A stretch of 8,378 nucleotides of DNA from Bdellovibrionaceae bacterium UBA2351 (GTDB lineage: Bacteria > Bdellovibrionota > Bdellovibrionia > Bdellovibrionales > Bdellovibrionaceae): positions 9,206 through 17,583 of the forward strand of contig DDTZ01000212.1 of NCBI GenBank assembly GCA_002344565.1. The letters are read 5' to 3'. The notes beneath the pieces were generated by a model. It was not told the origin of the DNA, searched no databases, and saw nothing but the letters and a program-made list of their open reading frames with translations. Positions 1-5,958 of the stretch are shown piece by piece. A program made the position numbers and the translations under genes. The stretch's first letter is position 1, and each line of letters begins with the position of its first letter.

Positions 1-551
1 AAAAAGTCCTTAATCTGAGATGTATGGCTTACGAACACTATCAACATTCCAAGAAAAACTAACAAAGACATACCAAGTTCCGGAATACCACTTAGAAAAC
101 TAGTAGTATTTTCTAACACAATTGGAGACACCTTCGTAATAATCTCATCTTTGTTTGGCAGAATATCCTGTTCCAAATTTAAAGTGCGCAACATTTCATT
201 TATCGCAACAAACGCTTTGTCCCAAATTGTATTCAAGGTTTGAAATAACTGCGAATTCTGGGTCCCTTGCGAAGTAAACTCCTGCAATAAGCGAACAACT
301 TTTACACCGACATAGCCAAATGGAATGATCAGAAAAAAGAAGCAGAATGCCATAAGGTAGAGTGGAAAGAGTTTTTTTTGTCGACGAGCTGATCCAATTT
401 TTTTCCAGATGGGCTCTAGACCGAAAGCAAAAAACATCGCAAGCAGCATAGGAATAAAGAATGGCATGAATATAATAACGAACGGAATCGCAATAGCGCA
501 AAGTACTATTACACGAGCTATATTGTGTCTGAAATTAAGGCTTTTAAACAT
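1..551 (-). CDS. AI-2E family transporter (PerM/YhhT-like), N-terminal part, cut by window edge
   Basis: This is a polytopic inner-membrane protein of the AI-2E/PerM exporter superfamily. Family members have been linked to autoinducer-2 export or ion antiport, so the substrate cannot be named. Reading leftwards from ATG 551-549 gives 183 open codons to the window edge. About half of a usual 340-370-residue protein is visible. The first hydrophobic block (residues about 12-44) contains MPFFIPMLLAMFFAFGLEPI, which matches the family N-terminus of a proline-rich helix pair ending in a (N/E)P motif. A second membrane segment is at about 61-84. A polar stretch at about 85-150 corresponds to the usual amphipathic coiled region. 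Another helix (about 155-176) begins GIPELGMSLLVFLGM. An in-frame TAG lies four codons upstream, so ATG 551 is the only sensible start. The start has only a weak GGA as ribosome site, buried in a hairpin. The gene lies 32 nt after the upstream small gene and is probably in its operon. Family assignment is fairly secure; substrate is unknown. Confidence 0.8.
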   Translation of the reverse strand, partial: MFKSLNFRHNIARVIVLCAIAIPFVIIFMPFFIPMLLAMFFAFGLEPIWKKIGSARRQKKLFPLYLMAFCFFFLIIPFGYVGVKVVRLLQEFTSQGTQNSQLFQTLNTIWDKAFVAINEMLRTLNLEQDILPNKDEIITKVSPIVLENTTSFLSGIPELGMSLLVFLGMLIVFVSHTSQIKDF

Positions 552-552
552 G

Positions 553-579
553 AGTCCACACTATTGCCATGTGTGGACT
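553..579 (-). promoter_or_regulatory. Perfect 9-bp inverted repeat between stop and next start
   Basis: AGTCCACAC (553-561) is exactly complementary to GTGTGGACT (571-579) around a 9-nt loop. On the minus-strand transcript the hairpin begins 4 nt after the TAG of the upstream gene and ends 1 nt before the ATG of the AI-2E gene. It therefore contains the only Shine-Dalgarno-like GGA of that gene. No U-run follows, so it is not a standard intrinsic terminator. It may act as a translational brake, an mRNA-processing or stability hairpin, or a protein-binding site. The repeat is seen directly; the role is inferred. Confidence 0.55.
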
Positions 580-583
580 ATGT

Positions 584-1042
584 CTAGTGTTTAAACTGAT
601 TCTGCAGAGCTTGGTTAATTTCGTCGATGCGATCTTTCTTACTAATAACCTCGTCCTGAATTTCATCAAGACGGATTAATAATTTCTCTTTAGCCATTCG
701 AATCGCTTCATAAATATTTTCATGATGCGCTTCCTGCTGGATACTAGAGTCCCCATCTTTGAGGCGAATTGCCACACGATGAAGTAATGCCAATTGATTT
801 GTTGACCGCCCTTGGCCTTTCAACTCAAGTTCCATCGCTAACTTTTGAGGGTCTTTCGCGATCACGGCCGCAACCGTTGTTGGAGTAACATAGGGTTGAA
901 ACTCGGCGATTTGCTGATAAACAAATGATTTCAAATCTGGATCATCCTGAATCAGTTTTTCCGTTCTCGCTGCTCCCGAAGCTGCCTTCTTGCTTTTCCT
1001 CTTGAAAAGGGAGAGCGGATCTTTGACTTTTCGTTTTGCCAT
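584..1042 (-). CDS. Conserved-looking hypothetical protein, basic N-terminus and helical C-terminus (152 aa)
   Basis: I do not recognise the family. I chose ATG 1042-1040 because AGGAGG (1055-1050) sits at ideal spacing before it. The longer frame starting at 1081 has no comparable ribosome site. The protein starts MAKRKVKDPLSLFKRKSKK, strongly basic, and could contact nucleic acid or membrane phosphate. The middle (about 35-85) carries DPDLKSFVYQQIAEFQPYV and a run of short helices. The C-terminal third (about 105-150) is a charged helix with heptad-like spacing (KEKLLIRLDEIQDEVISKKD), probably a coiled coil. There is no signal peptide, membrane segment or cysteine, so it is likely cytoplasmic. 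It is the first gene of a probable two-gene unit with the AI-2E transporter 32 nt downstream. The unusually strong ribosome site suggests good expression. Coding status is well supported; function is open. Confidence 0.8.
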   Translation of the reverse strand: MAKRKVKDPLSLFKRKSKKAASGAARTEKLIQDDPDLKSFVYQQIAEFQPYVTPTTVAAVIAKDPQKLAMELELKGQGRSTNQLALLHRVAIRLKDGDSSIQQEAHHENIYEAIRMAKEKLLIRLDEIQDEVISKKDRIDEINQALQNQFKH

Positions 1043-1058
1043 AGCGCCTCCTCCTATC

Positions 1059-1100
1059 TCTAGAGTATCACGGGTTTGCACGTTTTTATCCTACTCTAGA
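1059..1100. repeat. 9-bp inverted repeat upstream of the 152-aa gene
   Basis: TCTAGAGTA (1059-1067) is the exact reverse complement of TACTCTAGA (1092-1100), with 24 nt between. The right boundary of the 152-aa gene's ribosome site (1055) is only 3 nt away. The left arm also overlaps the self-complementary octamer CTCTAGAG (1058-1065). This could be a pair of operator half-sites or a leader hairpin. No convincing -35/-10 pair was found for that gene, so its position relative to the transcription start is unknown. Confidence 0.35.
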
Positions 1101-1130
1101 CTTTTAATTTGCTATGAGTTTATATTCGTC

Positions 1131-1157
1131 GTGACAGTCTCATTATGAGGCTATAAA
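1131..1157 (+). promoter_or_regulatory. Candidate sigma70-type promoter for the sugar dehydrogenase-ung operon, with palindromic spacer
   Basis: GTGACA (1131-1136, 5 of 6 to TTGACA) and TATAAA (1152-1157, 5 of 6 to TATAAT) are separated by 15 nt, slightly short. A start near 1164 would leave a leader of about 24 nt before ATG 1188. Between and touching both boxes is a 17-bp near-palindrome (1136-1152): AGTCTCAT, a central T, then ATGAGGCT, with 7 of 8 positions symmetric. This is a natural place for a repressor or activator. The boxes and symmetry are seen; regulator and activity are inferred. Confidence 0.4.
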
Positions 1158-1187
1158 TTTGTTTTGGCTTACCAAGAAAGGACTTTT

Positions 1188-2291
1188 ATGCCTAAGACTT
1201 TAATCCTAGTTTTTGCGACGTTTTTTTTGATTTGTAATTCTTTCGCGATGGGAAATGATTTTAAATCTGAAGGAACTAACCTAACTGTCGAAACACTGAC
1301 CCAACAAAAAGACATCATTTGGGGTTTTGATTTTATCGATGCCAATAAAATTATATTTACAGAGCGTTCGGGACAATTAAAAATATTGAACCTAGTCACG
1401 AAAAAAGTGGAAACGATTTCAGGCGCACCAAAAGTTTGGGAACAAGGTCAAGGCGGTTTACTTGATGTTCGCATGCATCCCAAATCTAAGCAGAAGTTAT
1501 TTTTAACCTATTCTGAACCTGTTGATAAAGACAAAGGCACAACAGCATTTGCCAGCGCAGACCTTGAAGGAAATAGTCTTAAAAACTTTCGCCAAATATT
1601 CTCGGCGGGCTCTCCTAGCAATGAAGTGGCCCACTTCGGATCACGGATAGAATTTGATGATCAAGACCATGTTTACATCACGGTAGGTGATCGTAACGAC
1701 AGACCAAAGGTTCAAGATAAGAAATTGTATATTGGAAAGATTATGCGTTTTAACTTGGACGGCACTGTTCCTAGCGACAATCCATTTGCTAAAGACGGAC
1801 AAAAAGAAATTTGGACACTTGGTCACCGCAGCCCTCAAGGCTTGTCTTGGCGAGCAGACAAAAAGCAATTATGGGAAGCAGAAATGGGCCCTCAAGGTGG
1901 TGATGAAATTAACCTCATCGCTAAAGGCGAAAATTATGGCTGGCCCGTGGTGACCTATGGACGTGAATACTCGGGCCCCAAAATTGGAGAAGGTACCGAA
2001 AAGGCCGGTATGACGGCACCTATTGCCTATTGGGTTCCGTCTATTTCTCCATCGGGAATCAGTTTCTACTTTGGAGACAAAATTCCAAAGTGGAAAGGTA
2101 ATTTATTCGTTGGCACTCTAAGCGGCTCTCACTTACGTCGTTTGGTGCTTCAGGGTGACAAAGTAATTCAACAAGAAGAACTATTGAAAGATATGAATTT
2201 ACGTTTTAGAAATGTTCGCGGTGGTCCTGACGGTTGGTTATATTTTTCCACCGATCAGGGCCATATCATGAGAATCAAAACCAAAGGATAG
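1188..2291 (+). CDS. Exported PQQ-dependent aldose/sorbosone dehydrogenase (YliI-like)
   Basis: This is a soluble quinoprotein of the glucose/sorbosone dehydrogenase family. It oxidises aldose sugars in the periplasm using PQQ and calcium. The start at ATG 1188 follows AAGGA (1178-1182) and gives a clean signal peptide, MPKTLILVFATFFLICNSFA. A TTG at 1164 would spoil that signal. The 367-residue length matches E. coli YliI (about 370). Family blocks occur in order along a six-bladed propeller: GQGGLLDVRMHP (87-98), HFGSRIEFDD (149-158, with H149 the likely catalytic base), ITVGDRND (164-171), GKIMRFNLDG (183-192), LGHRSPQGL (211-219, with R214 probably contacting PQQ), GGDEIN plus ENYGWP (237-253, calcium/PQQ region) and NVRGGPDGWLYFSTD (342-356). 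It is the first gene of a unit with ung 2 nt downstream. No PQQ biosynthesis gene is visible here, so the cofactor must come from elsewhere. The family is secure; the exact sugar is unknown. Confidence 0.93.
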   Translation: MPKTLILVFATFFLICNSFAMGNDFKSEGTNLTVETLTQQKDIIWGFDFIDANKIIFTERSGQLKILNLVTKKVETISGAPKVWEQGQGGLLDVRMHPKSKQKLFLTYSEPVDKDKGTTAFASADLEGNSLKNFRQIFSAGSPSNEVAHFGSRIEFDDQDHVYITVGDRNDRPKVQDKKLYIGKIMRFNLDGTVPSDNPFAKDGQKEIWTLGHRSPQGLSWRADKKQLWEAEMGPQGGDEINLIAKGENYGWPVVTYGREYSGPKIGEGTEKAGMTAPIAYWVPSISPSGISFYFGDKIPKWKGNLFVGTLSGSHLRRLVLQGDKVIQQEELLKDMNLRFRNVRGGPDGWLYFSTDQGHIMRIKTKG

Positions 2292-2293
2292 AT

Positions 2294-2986
2294 ATGGAAA
2301 TTTCTAATTCAGACGCGCCATCAGAAATTAAGTTGAATCCATCATGGTTAAAACACCTTGAGCCAGAGTTTAAATCTGAATACATGACAAATTTAAAGTC
2401 ATTTCTGAAAGAAGAAATTAAAAAGAAAAAAACAATCTTTCCAAAAGGTCCGAACTATTTCGAGGCCTTAAATCGCACGGGGTTTGATAAAGTAAAAGTC
2501 GTTATTCTTGGCCAAGATCCTTATCATGGTGAAGGCCAAGCTCATGGATTGTCTTTCTCTGTGCCGAACGGCGTCCGCCCACCTCCGTCATTATTAAACA
2601 TCTTCAAAGAAATTCGGAGTGACCTAAATAAAGAACCCTCGGTCAAAGACGACCTAAGCACTTGGGCAGATCAAGGCGTTTTACTGCTTAATAGCGTGCT
2701 TACTGTAGAAATGAGCAAACCGGCATCGCACGCTGGGCGTGGTTGGGAGGCTTTTACAGATAAAATTATTCATCTCTTGAATGACAAACGCGAACACTTG
2801 GTTTTTATTTTATGGGGAGCCTATGCTCAAAAAAAAGGTGCGTTTATTGATCGCAAGAAACATTTTGTAATTGAATCCGTTCACCCTTCCCCCCTATCAG
2901 CACATCGTGGCTTTATGGGCAGTCGACCATTCTCAAAAGCAAATGAGTATTTAAAAAAAACAGGGCAAACTGAGATAAATTGGTAA
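2294..2986 (+). CDS. ung: Uracil-DNA glycosylase, family 1
   Basis: The enzyme removes uracil from DNA, from cytosine deamination or dUTP incorporation, as the first step of base excision repair in the cytoplasm. The 230 residues match E. coli Ung (229). Family-1 signatures are complete. The water-activating loop GQDPYHG lies at 73-79, with catalytic Asp75. The uracil-stacking and pyrimidine-pocket segment GLSFSVP is at 85-91. The uracil-specificity Asn133 lies in LLLNSVLTV. The minor-groove loop HPSPLSAHRG is at 197-206, with catalytic His197. The start ATG 2294 has AAGGA (2284-2288) inside the end of the dehydrogenase gene and begins only 2 nt after its TAG, so translation is probably coupled. 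A longer frame opening at 2234 would overlap the upstream gene and has no better ribosome site. The gene ends with TAA abutting the stop of the convergent lipoprotein gene, leaving no room for a separate terminator. Identification is very secure. Confidence 0.97.
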   Translation: MEISNSDAPSEIKLNPSWLKHLEPEFKSEYMTNLKSFLKEEIKKKKTIFPKGPNYFEALNRTGFDKVKVVILGQDPYHGEGQAHGLSFSVPNGVRPPPSLLNIFKEIRSDLNKEPSVKDDLSTWADQGVLLLNSVLTVEMSKPASHAGRGWEAFTDKIIHLLNDKREHLVFILWGAYAQKKGAFIDRKKHFVIESVHPSPLSAHRGFMGSRPFSKANEYLKKTGQTEINW

Positions 2987-3664
2987 CTAATAACAGCCGC
3001 GCTTTAAAATGAACGCTTCGCTTGGTGAAAGAAGTGCCGAATTCTGATCGTCACTTTTTAACTCTACATTACCTATACCCGAGCTAACCTTGCAGGCGAT
3101 AAACTGTTCGTGATGGCGAAGAAATCCAATAAATGTATTTGCATCTGCCTCAGAACCGACGTCTTTAAAAAACACATTTGCTAACCCCGCGCTCAAGTCA
3201 TGTTCGCCACCGACTCGCATAAAAAAACAATCTAGTGAATCACTCGATGGACGCATTTTCAAAAACTGCAAAGAAGCCGAAGTTGCGCCGCTATCGTCAG
3301 TATTCAGCATAGGTTCAATCCGCCAATCCGAAGCAATTCGAGGATCTGAAAACTTACCCGCTTTCAGTTTTAGAGTTATTACCTTGCTTGCACCCAAAAC
3401 CGGTTTTTCATTCATTAAATTAGCGCCGGAATTTTTCCACTCGAAAACAGTTATATAGTTTTGAAAGCACGACAGTGCATTCGTGTTAGTTGAAATACCG
3501 TCAACGGCATCAAATATATTTTCGTCGGCAATAAGTGCAGGATCGGTATTTTCCTTTTTAACGACGTATTCCATCGAACGATCACCATCGCCTTTAGCAC
3601 AATTCTGAAAGGTCAAACCTAAAGTTCCGACTAGTAATATTGAGATAAACACCCGTTTTAACAA
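2987..3664 (-). CDS. Predicted outer-membrane lipoprotein with four extra cysteines
   Basis: I do not recognise a characterised family. The N-terminus MLKRVFISILLVGTLGLTF followed by QNC is a lipoprotein signal: KR charge, hydrophobic core, then Cys22 as lipidation site. The lipobox (F-Q-N-C) is not the classical L-A-(G/A)-C. FQNC-type boxes recur, to my recollection, in Bdellovibrio lipoproteins. Residue +2 is Ala, not Asp, which fits outer-membrane sorting. The mature 200 residues are soluble and carry Cys66, Cys146, Cys191 and Cys224. That even number would allow two disulfides in the periplasm. The predicted start is TTG 3664-3662; an in-frame TAA is immediately upstream and a G-rich stretch (about 3670-3675) could serve as a weak ribosome site. 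A GTG at codon 5 is the alternative. It ends tail-to-tail with ung with no gap. Coding and lipidation are likely; function is unknown. Confidence 0.75.
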   Translation of the reverse strand: MLKRVFISILLVGTLGLTFQNCAKGDGDRSMEYVVKKENTDPALIADENIFDAVDGISTNTNALSCFQNYITVFEWKNSGANLMNEKPVLGASKVITLKLKAGKFSDPRIASDWRIEPMLNTDDSGATSASLQFLKMRPSSDSLDCFFMRVGGEHDLSAGLANVFFKDVGSEADANTFIGFLRHHEQFIACKVSSGIGNVELKSDDQNSALLSPSEAFILKRGCY

Positions 3665-3753
3665 TTAGGCCCCCGACTAGTTAATAGAGTGCAAAATACT
3701 CACCATGTGGGTGCCACTATATTCAGTCCGCGTGAGGATAAATACTACACGTG

Positions 3754-3788
3754 TTTCTATTATACTCGACAGTGTCTCAAAATAGAAA
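3754..3788. repeat. 8-bp AT-rich inverted repeat in the lipoprotein-barrel intergenic gap
   Basis: TTTCTATT (3754-3761) and AATAGAAA (3781-3788) are perfectly complementary around 19 nt that themselves include GACAGTGTC. The adjoining self-complementary ACACGTGT (3747-3754) shares one base with the left arm. The gap 3665-3868 otherwise shows no gene. No T-run follows on either strand, so it is not a clear terminator. On the minus strand, TATAGT (complement of 3716-3721) is a possible but unsupported -10 box for the lipoprotein gene. It may equally be chance in AT-rich DNA. Confidence 0.25.
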
Positions 3789-3868
3789 TCCAAGCACAGG
3801 TATCTGAAACTGCTTTATCACCCAAACGATGCCGGCGTTAAACCAACTAACTACTCTAATTCCGAAAT

Positions 3869-4447
3869 TTAGAAATAACCGATAAGGTTAGCACTTGTTG
3901 ATGCTTCAGCATCAATGTTCACCTTCGTGTTTAACTCAAAACCAAGCATATTGTCATAGTTATAAGACATAGCGGCTCCGTAAATAGGCTGAGTCGCCTG
4001 CGTTTGCTTATCCATCGCCATTACGCCACCCAATAAACTGACTTGAATTAAGTTCCATTTATTAACTGGATAACTTACGAATGAGTACCGTCCATAGACA
4101 TCAAACATATTATAATTCTCACGATATTCCATTGCACGGAAGTTACCGTCAACATCATAGGAACCATTCGTCATATCTGTTGTATAGGCACGAACATTTG
4201 CATAGTGCGCTCCTAGAGCCCATCTTTCCGTCAACATTTTTTCGATACCCACACCTAAACCATTACCCGAGCTGCTGAAACTTCTGTCAGATGTGCTCAT
4301 GCTTGACGTGCCGGCCATAATTTTCCAGCTAACCTCTTGAAGCGGTCTGAAATCTTCGCGGTCAACGGCAATTACGATTTGTTGTGGTGTTTGAGACAAT
4401 GCACAGATACTTACTAAAAAGATAGCTACAGCAGAAATCACTTTCAT
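3869..4447 (-). CDS. Small outer-membrane beta-barrel protein (porin/opacity-like), 192 aa
   Basis: I place this by architecture, not by a recognised family. ATG 4447-4445 was chosen because GGAGG (4456-4452) precedes it. A longer frame from 4483 lacks such a site and would bury the signal peptide. The signal is MKVISAVAIFLVSICALS, with cleavage probably after Ala-Leu-Ser. The mature chain alternates polar and apolar residues in aromatic-rich strands: GLGVGIEKMLTERWALGAHY, MFDVYGRYSFVSY, NLIQVSLLGGVMAMD, PIYGAAMSYNY and LGFELNTKVNID. It ends ANLIGYF, with the terminal Phe expected of a BAM-inserted barrel. The short loops and about 170 mature residues suggest eight strands, like OmpX/OmpA-N or opacity proteins. 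A Ser-rich segment (TSSMSTSDRSFSSSG) is probably an exposed loop or turn. It is 204 nt upstream of the lipoprotein gene on the same strand. There is no cysteine after the signal peptide. Envelope location is likely; role is unknown. Confidence 0.75.
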   Translation of the reverse strand: MKVISAVAIFLVSICALSQTPQQIVIAVDREDFRPLQEVSWKIMAGTSSMSTSDRSFSSSGNGLGVGIEKMLTERWALGAHYANVRAYTTDMTNGSYDVDGNFRAMEYRENYNMFDVYGRYSFVSYPVNKWNLIQVSLLGGVMAMDKQTQATQPIYGAAMSYNYDNMLGFELNTKVNIDAEASTSANLIGYF

Positions 4448-4553
4448 AAATCCTCCAGATAATTTCTTAAAATTAAATGCCATTTTACAAATCTTGTCTA
4501 TTGAATTTATTTAGATCAAATGGCGGTTAGGGATTTTTGGTACTCTGTATATT

Positions 4554-5156
4554 TTATTTTTTTGCGACAATTGTCTGATGCCATGTTTTTTTGGAGTTAA
4601 ATGAACCGCCTTCAAGCATCCCCCATGTTTTTTCGATTTTCTAGAACGCGTATCGATAATGGTCCACTGAGAATACGTTTTCTTTTTTGAAATGTCGTAA
4701 TAGGCTTGATCGATTACAAAAACATTTTTAATAGGTTCGCGCCCATTAGAAATGGGACGGTTCATGGCTACCTTAACACCATCGCCGTTCAATGTGTTAA
4801 TAACGAAGCGACCTCCAGGTTTCAACTAAATCAAATTCATTGGCTCCGAAATGAGGTTTCAATTTTTTCATATCCCCACGAACAAAGTTAACTTTTACTT
4901 TGTGTTTGTCGGAACTTTGCATAGCCGTTTTAATAAAACCTAGAGTGAAATCAAGGCCCGTAACATCGTAGTCTTTTTTGGCAAATTGAATCGAGTGACG
5001 ACCAGTTCCGCAGGCTAAGTCCAAAATTTTGGCCCCCTTAGGCAATCTAACATTTTTTAATACTTGATCGACTTCAACTTTGGCTTGAGCTTCGCGGGGA
5101 CTAAACATAACTTCACCGGCCAATGGAATAAAAAACTTTTGCCACCATTCTTTCAT
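4554..5156 (-). pseudogene. Decayed class I SAM-dependent methyltransferase with two internal deletions
   Basis: The N-terminal piece (ATG 5156, preceded by GGGAGGG) opens MKEWWQKFF and keeps SAM-binding motif I, ILDLACGTGRHS, the acidic loop VTGLDF, and VRGDMKKL. It reads to FDLV at about 4824, then meets a TAA at 4799-4797. In the next frame LKPGGRFVINTLNGD follows directly from about 4825. In this family about 25 residues (the NLFTSFGYF segment and following helix) normally separate FDLV from L(K/R)PGG, so they are missing and the frame has changed. The middle piece continues through AYYDISKKKTYSQWTII to about 4640. From about 4634 the original frame resumes with KTWGMLEGGSFNSKK and closes IVAKK plus TAA at 4556-4554, a typical family C-terminus. 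About 20 more residues (the R-L-Y-S helix region) seem absent at that second joint. Read simply, two ORFs overlap and neither could fold. The substrate is unknown. This is strongly a pseudogene unless the assembly is wrong. Confidence 0.8.
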
Positions 5157-5328
5157 TTCCCTCCCTCTGATGCCTAAGGCTCACTACTTTTTTGGTACAC
5201 TATTCTTCGCCTGGGGCAATTTTCCACACGAGTGAGTCTATAACCATATTTGTTACGCTACACGGTCGGCGACAGTTTTGCATTTTATATTTCTGGAGTT
5301 TATCCCAAACCTAGAAAGAGACTGTAAA
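5157..5328. promoter_or_regulatory. Divergent intergenic region between methyltransferase remnant and pqiA
   Basis: This 172-nt stretch should carry promoters for both directions. On the plus strand TATAAC (5239-5244) is a plausible -10 box for pqiA, with a leader of about 80 nt. No good -35 lies 16-18 nt before it. A small palindrome GCCTAAGGC (5172-5180) sits just upstream of the methyltransferase ribosome site. No gene, tRNA or terminator was seen. Assignment as a control region is by position only. Confidence 0.3.
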
Positions 5329-5958
5329 GTGAAAGAACATCAGCATCCTTGCTATTATATGTGTCGTGTATGCTCAAACGCTCTGTTAGTAACCGAAGCT
5401 ATCGAGACACAGATTATCTGTGATCGCTGCGGGGAACTGCAACATTGGCACGAACCGAAATCGGCGATGGCGACACTTGCGTATTCCTTGACTGCGTTGA
5501 TTTTCTTTATTCCTTCCAATCTATATCCGTTCATGACCGTTGAGTTATATGGCAACAGAAACTCGTCGACGGTTTGGGGTGGGATATTGTCGCTAGTCGA
5601 GGACGGCTCATGGCCAATAGCTTTAATCGTGTTTCTAGCCAGCCTTGTAATCCCCGCACTTAAACTTATCATTCTTTTTTATCTAGGTTTAACAGCGAAC
5701 AATCAATCTCATCCCAAGTTTAAAACTCGGCTCTATCATATTATCGAATCAATAGGTCGCTGGTCGATGCTTGATATATTTTTACTCGCCGTCTTGGTGG
5801 CGATAGTCAAGCTCGGACGATGGACAACCGTTGAGCCCGAACCCGGCTCTTACATGTTTGCAATGGTAGTGATATTTACTATGCTCGCTTCGGCTTCATT
5901 TGATCCTCAACTTTTATGGAAAGAGAACAATGGCAAAATTCACTCAACAAAAAATTAA
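5329..5958 (+). CDS. pqiA: Paraquat-inducible protein A-like membrane protein, single-unit form
   Basis: PqiA proteins sit in the inner membrane and partner MCE proteins of the PqiB/YebT type in lipid movement between inner and outer membranes. The 209-residue chain has an N-terminal zinc-ribbon-like pair, CRVC (12-15) and CDRC (31-34). Four membrane segments follow at about 45-70, 98-121, 147-165 and 173-190. Family blocks are clear: IPSNLYPFMTVELYG (61-75), EDGSWPIALIVFLASLVIPALK (91-112), GRWSMLDIFLLAVLVAIVKLG (143-163) and a closing SFDPQLLW. These align best with the second half of E. coli PqiA, which contains two such units in about 417 residues; only one is present here. The start is taken as GTG 5329 with an AAGAGA-type site upstream. 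An open frame extends to TTG 5278 without a good ribosome site, so the first residues are less sure. It overlaps pqiB by 29 nt, so translation is coupled. Confidence 0.9.
   Translation: MKEHQHPCYYMCRVCSNALLVTEAIETQIICDRCGELQHWHEPKSAMATLAYSLTALIFFIPSNLYPFMTVELYGNRNSSTVWGGILSLVEDGSWPIALIVFLASLVIPALKLIILFYLGLTANNQSHPKFKTRLYHIIESIGRWSMLDIFLLAVLVAIVKLGRWTTVEPEPGSYMFAMVVIFTMLASASFDPQLLWKENNGKIHSTKN

Noticed and set aside
196..501. A 101-codon cysteine-rich open frame on the minus strand
   Set aside because: It is an alternate frame of the AI-2E transporter gene, which gives a coherent family-like membrane protein across the whole interval; no ribosome site supports it.
2960..3030. Intrinsic terminator between ung and the lipoprotein gene
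   Set aside because: The two stops abut, and only a 3-bp stem (AGC-CGC-GCT) is seen, too weak for a terminator.
4081..4278. A 65-codon histidine-rich open frame on the plus strand
   Set aside because: It is antisense to the barrel gene, whose signal peptide, ribosome site and terminal Phe support the minus-strand reading.
4581..4633. Direct repeat CCATGTTTTTT (4581-4591 and 4623-4633) in the methyltransferase remnant
   Set aside because: The repeat is partly a T-run and both copies encode K-T-W within the normal family length; it is not evidently a deletion endpoint or duplication.
4511..4825. A separate small gene starting MKPGGRF
   Set aside because: The start is inside the conserved L-K-P-G-G motif of a methyltransferase and its last third is out of the family frame; it is the middle fragment of the pseudogene.
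4797..4830. Programmed frameshift at the first methyltransferase joint
   Set aside because: No slippery heptamer or downstream structure was found, and about 25 expected residues are missing, which a frameshift alone cannot explain.
5180..5236. CTCACT / AGTGAG inverted pair upstream of pqiA
   Set aside because: Only 6 bp with 45 nt between and no extension; expected by chance in a window of this size.
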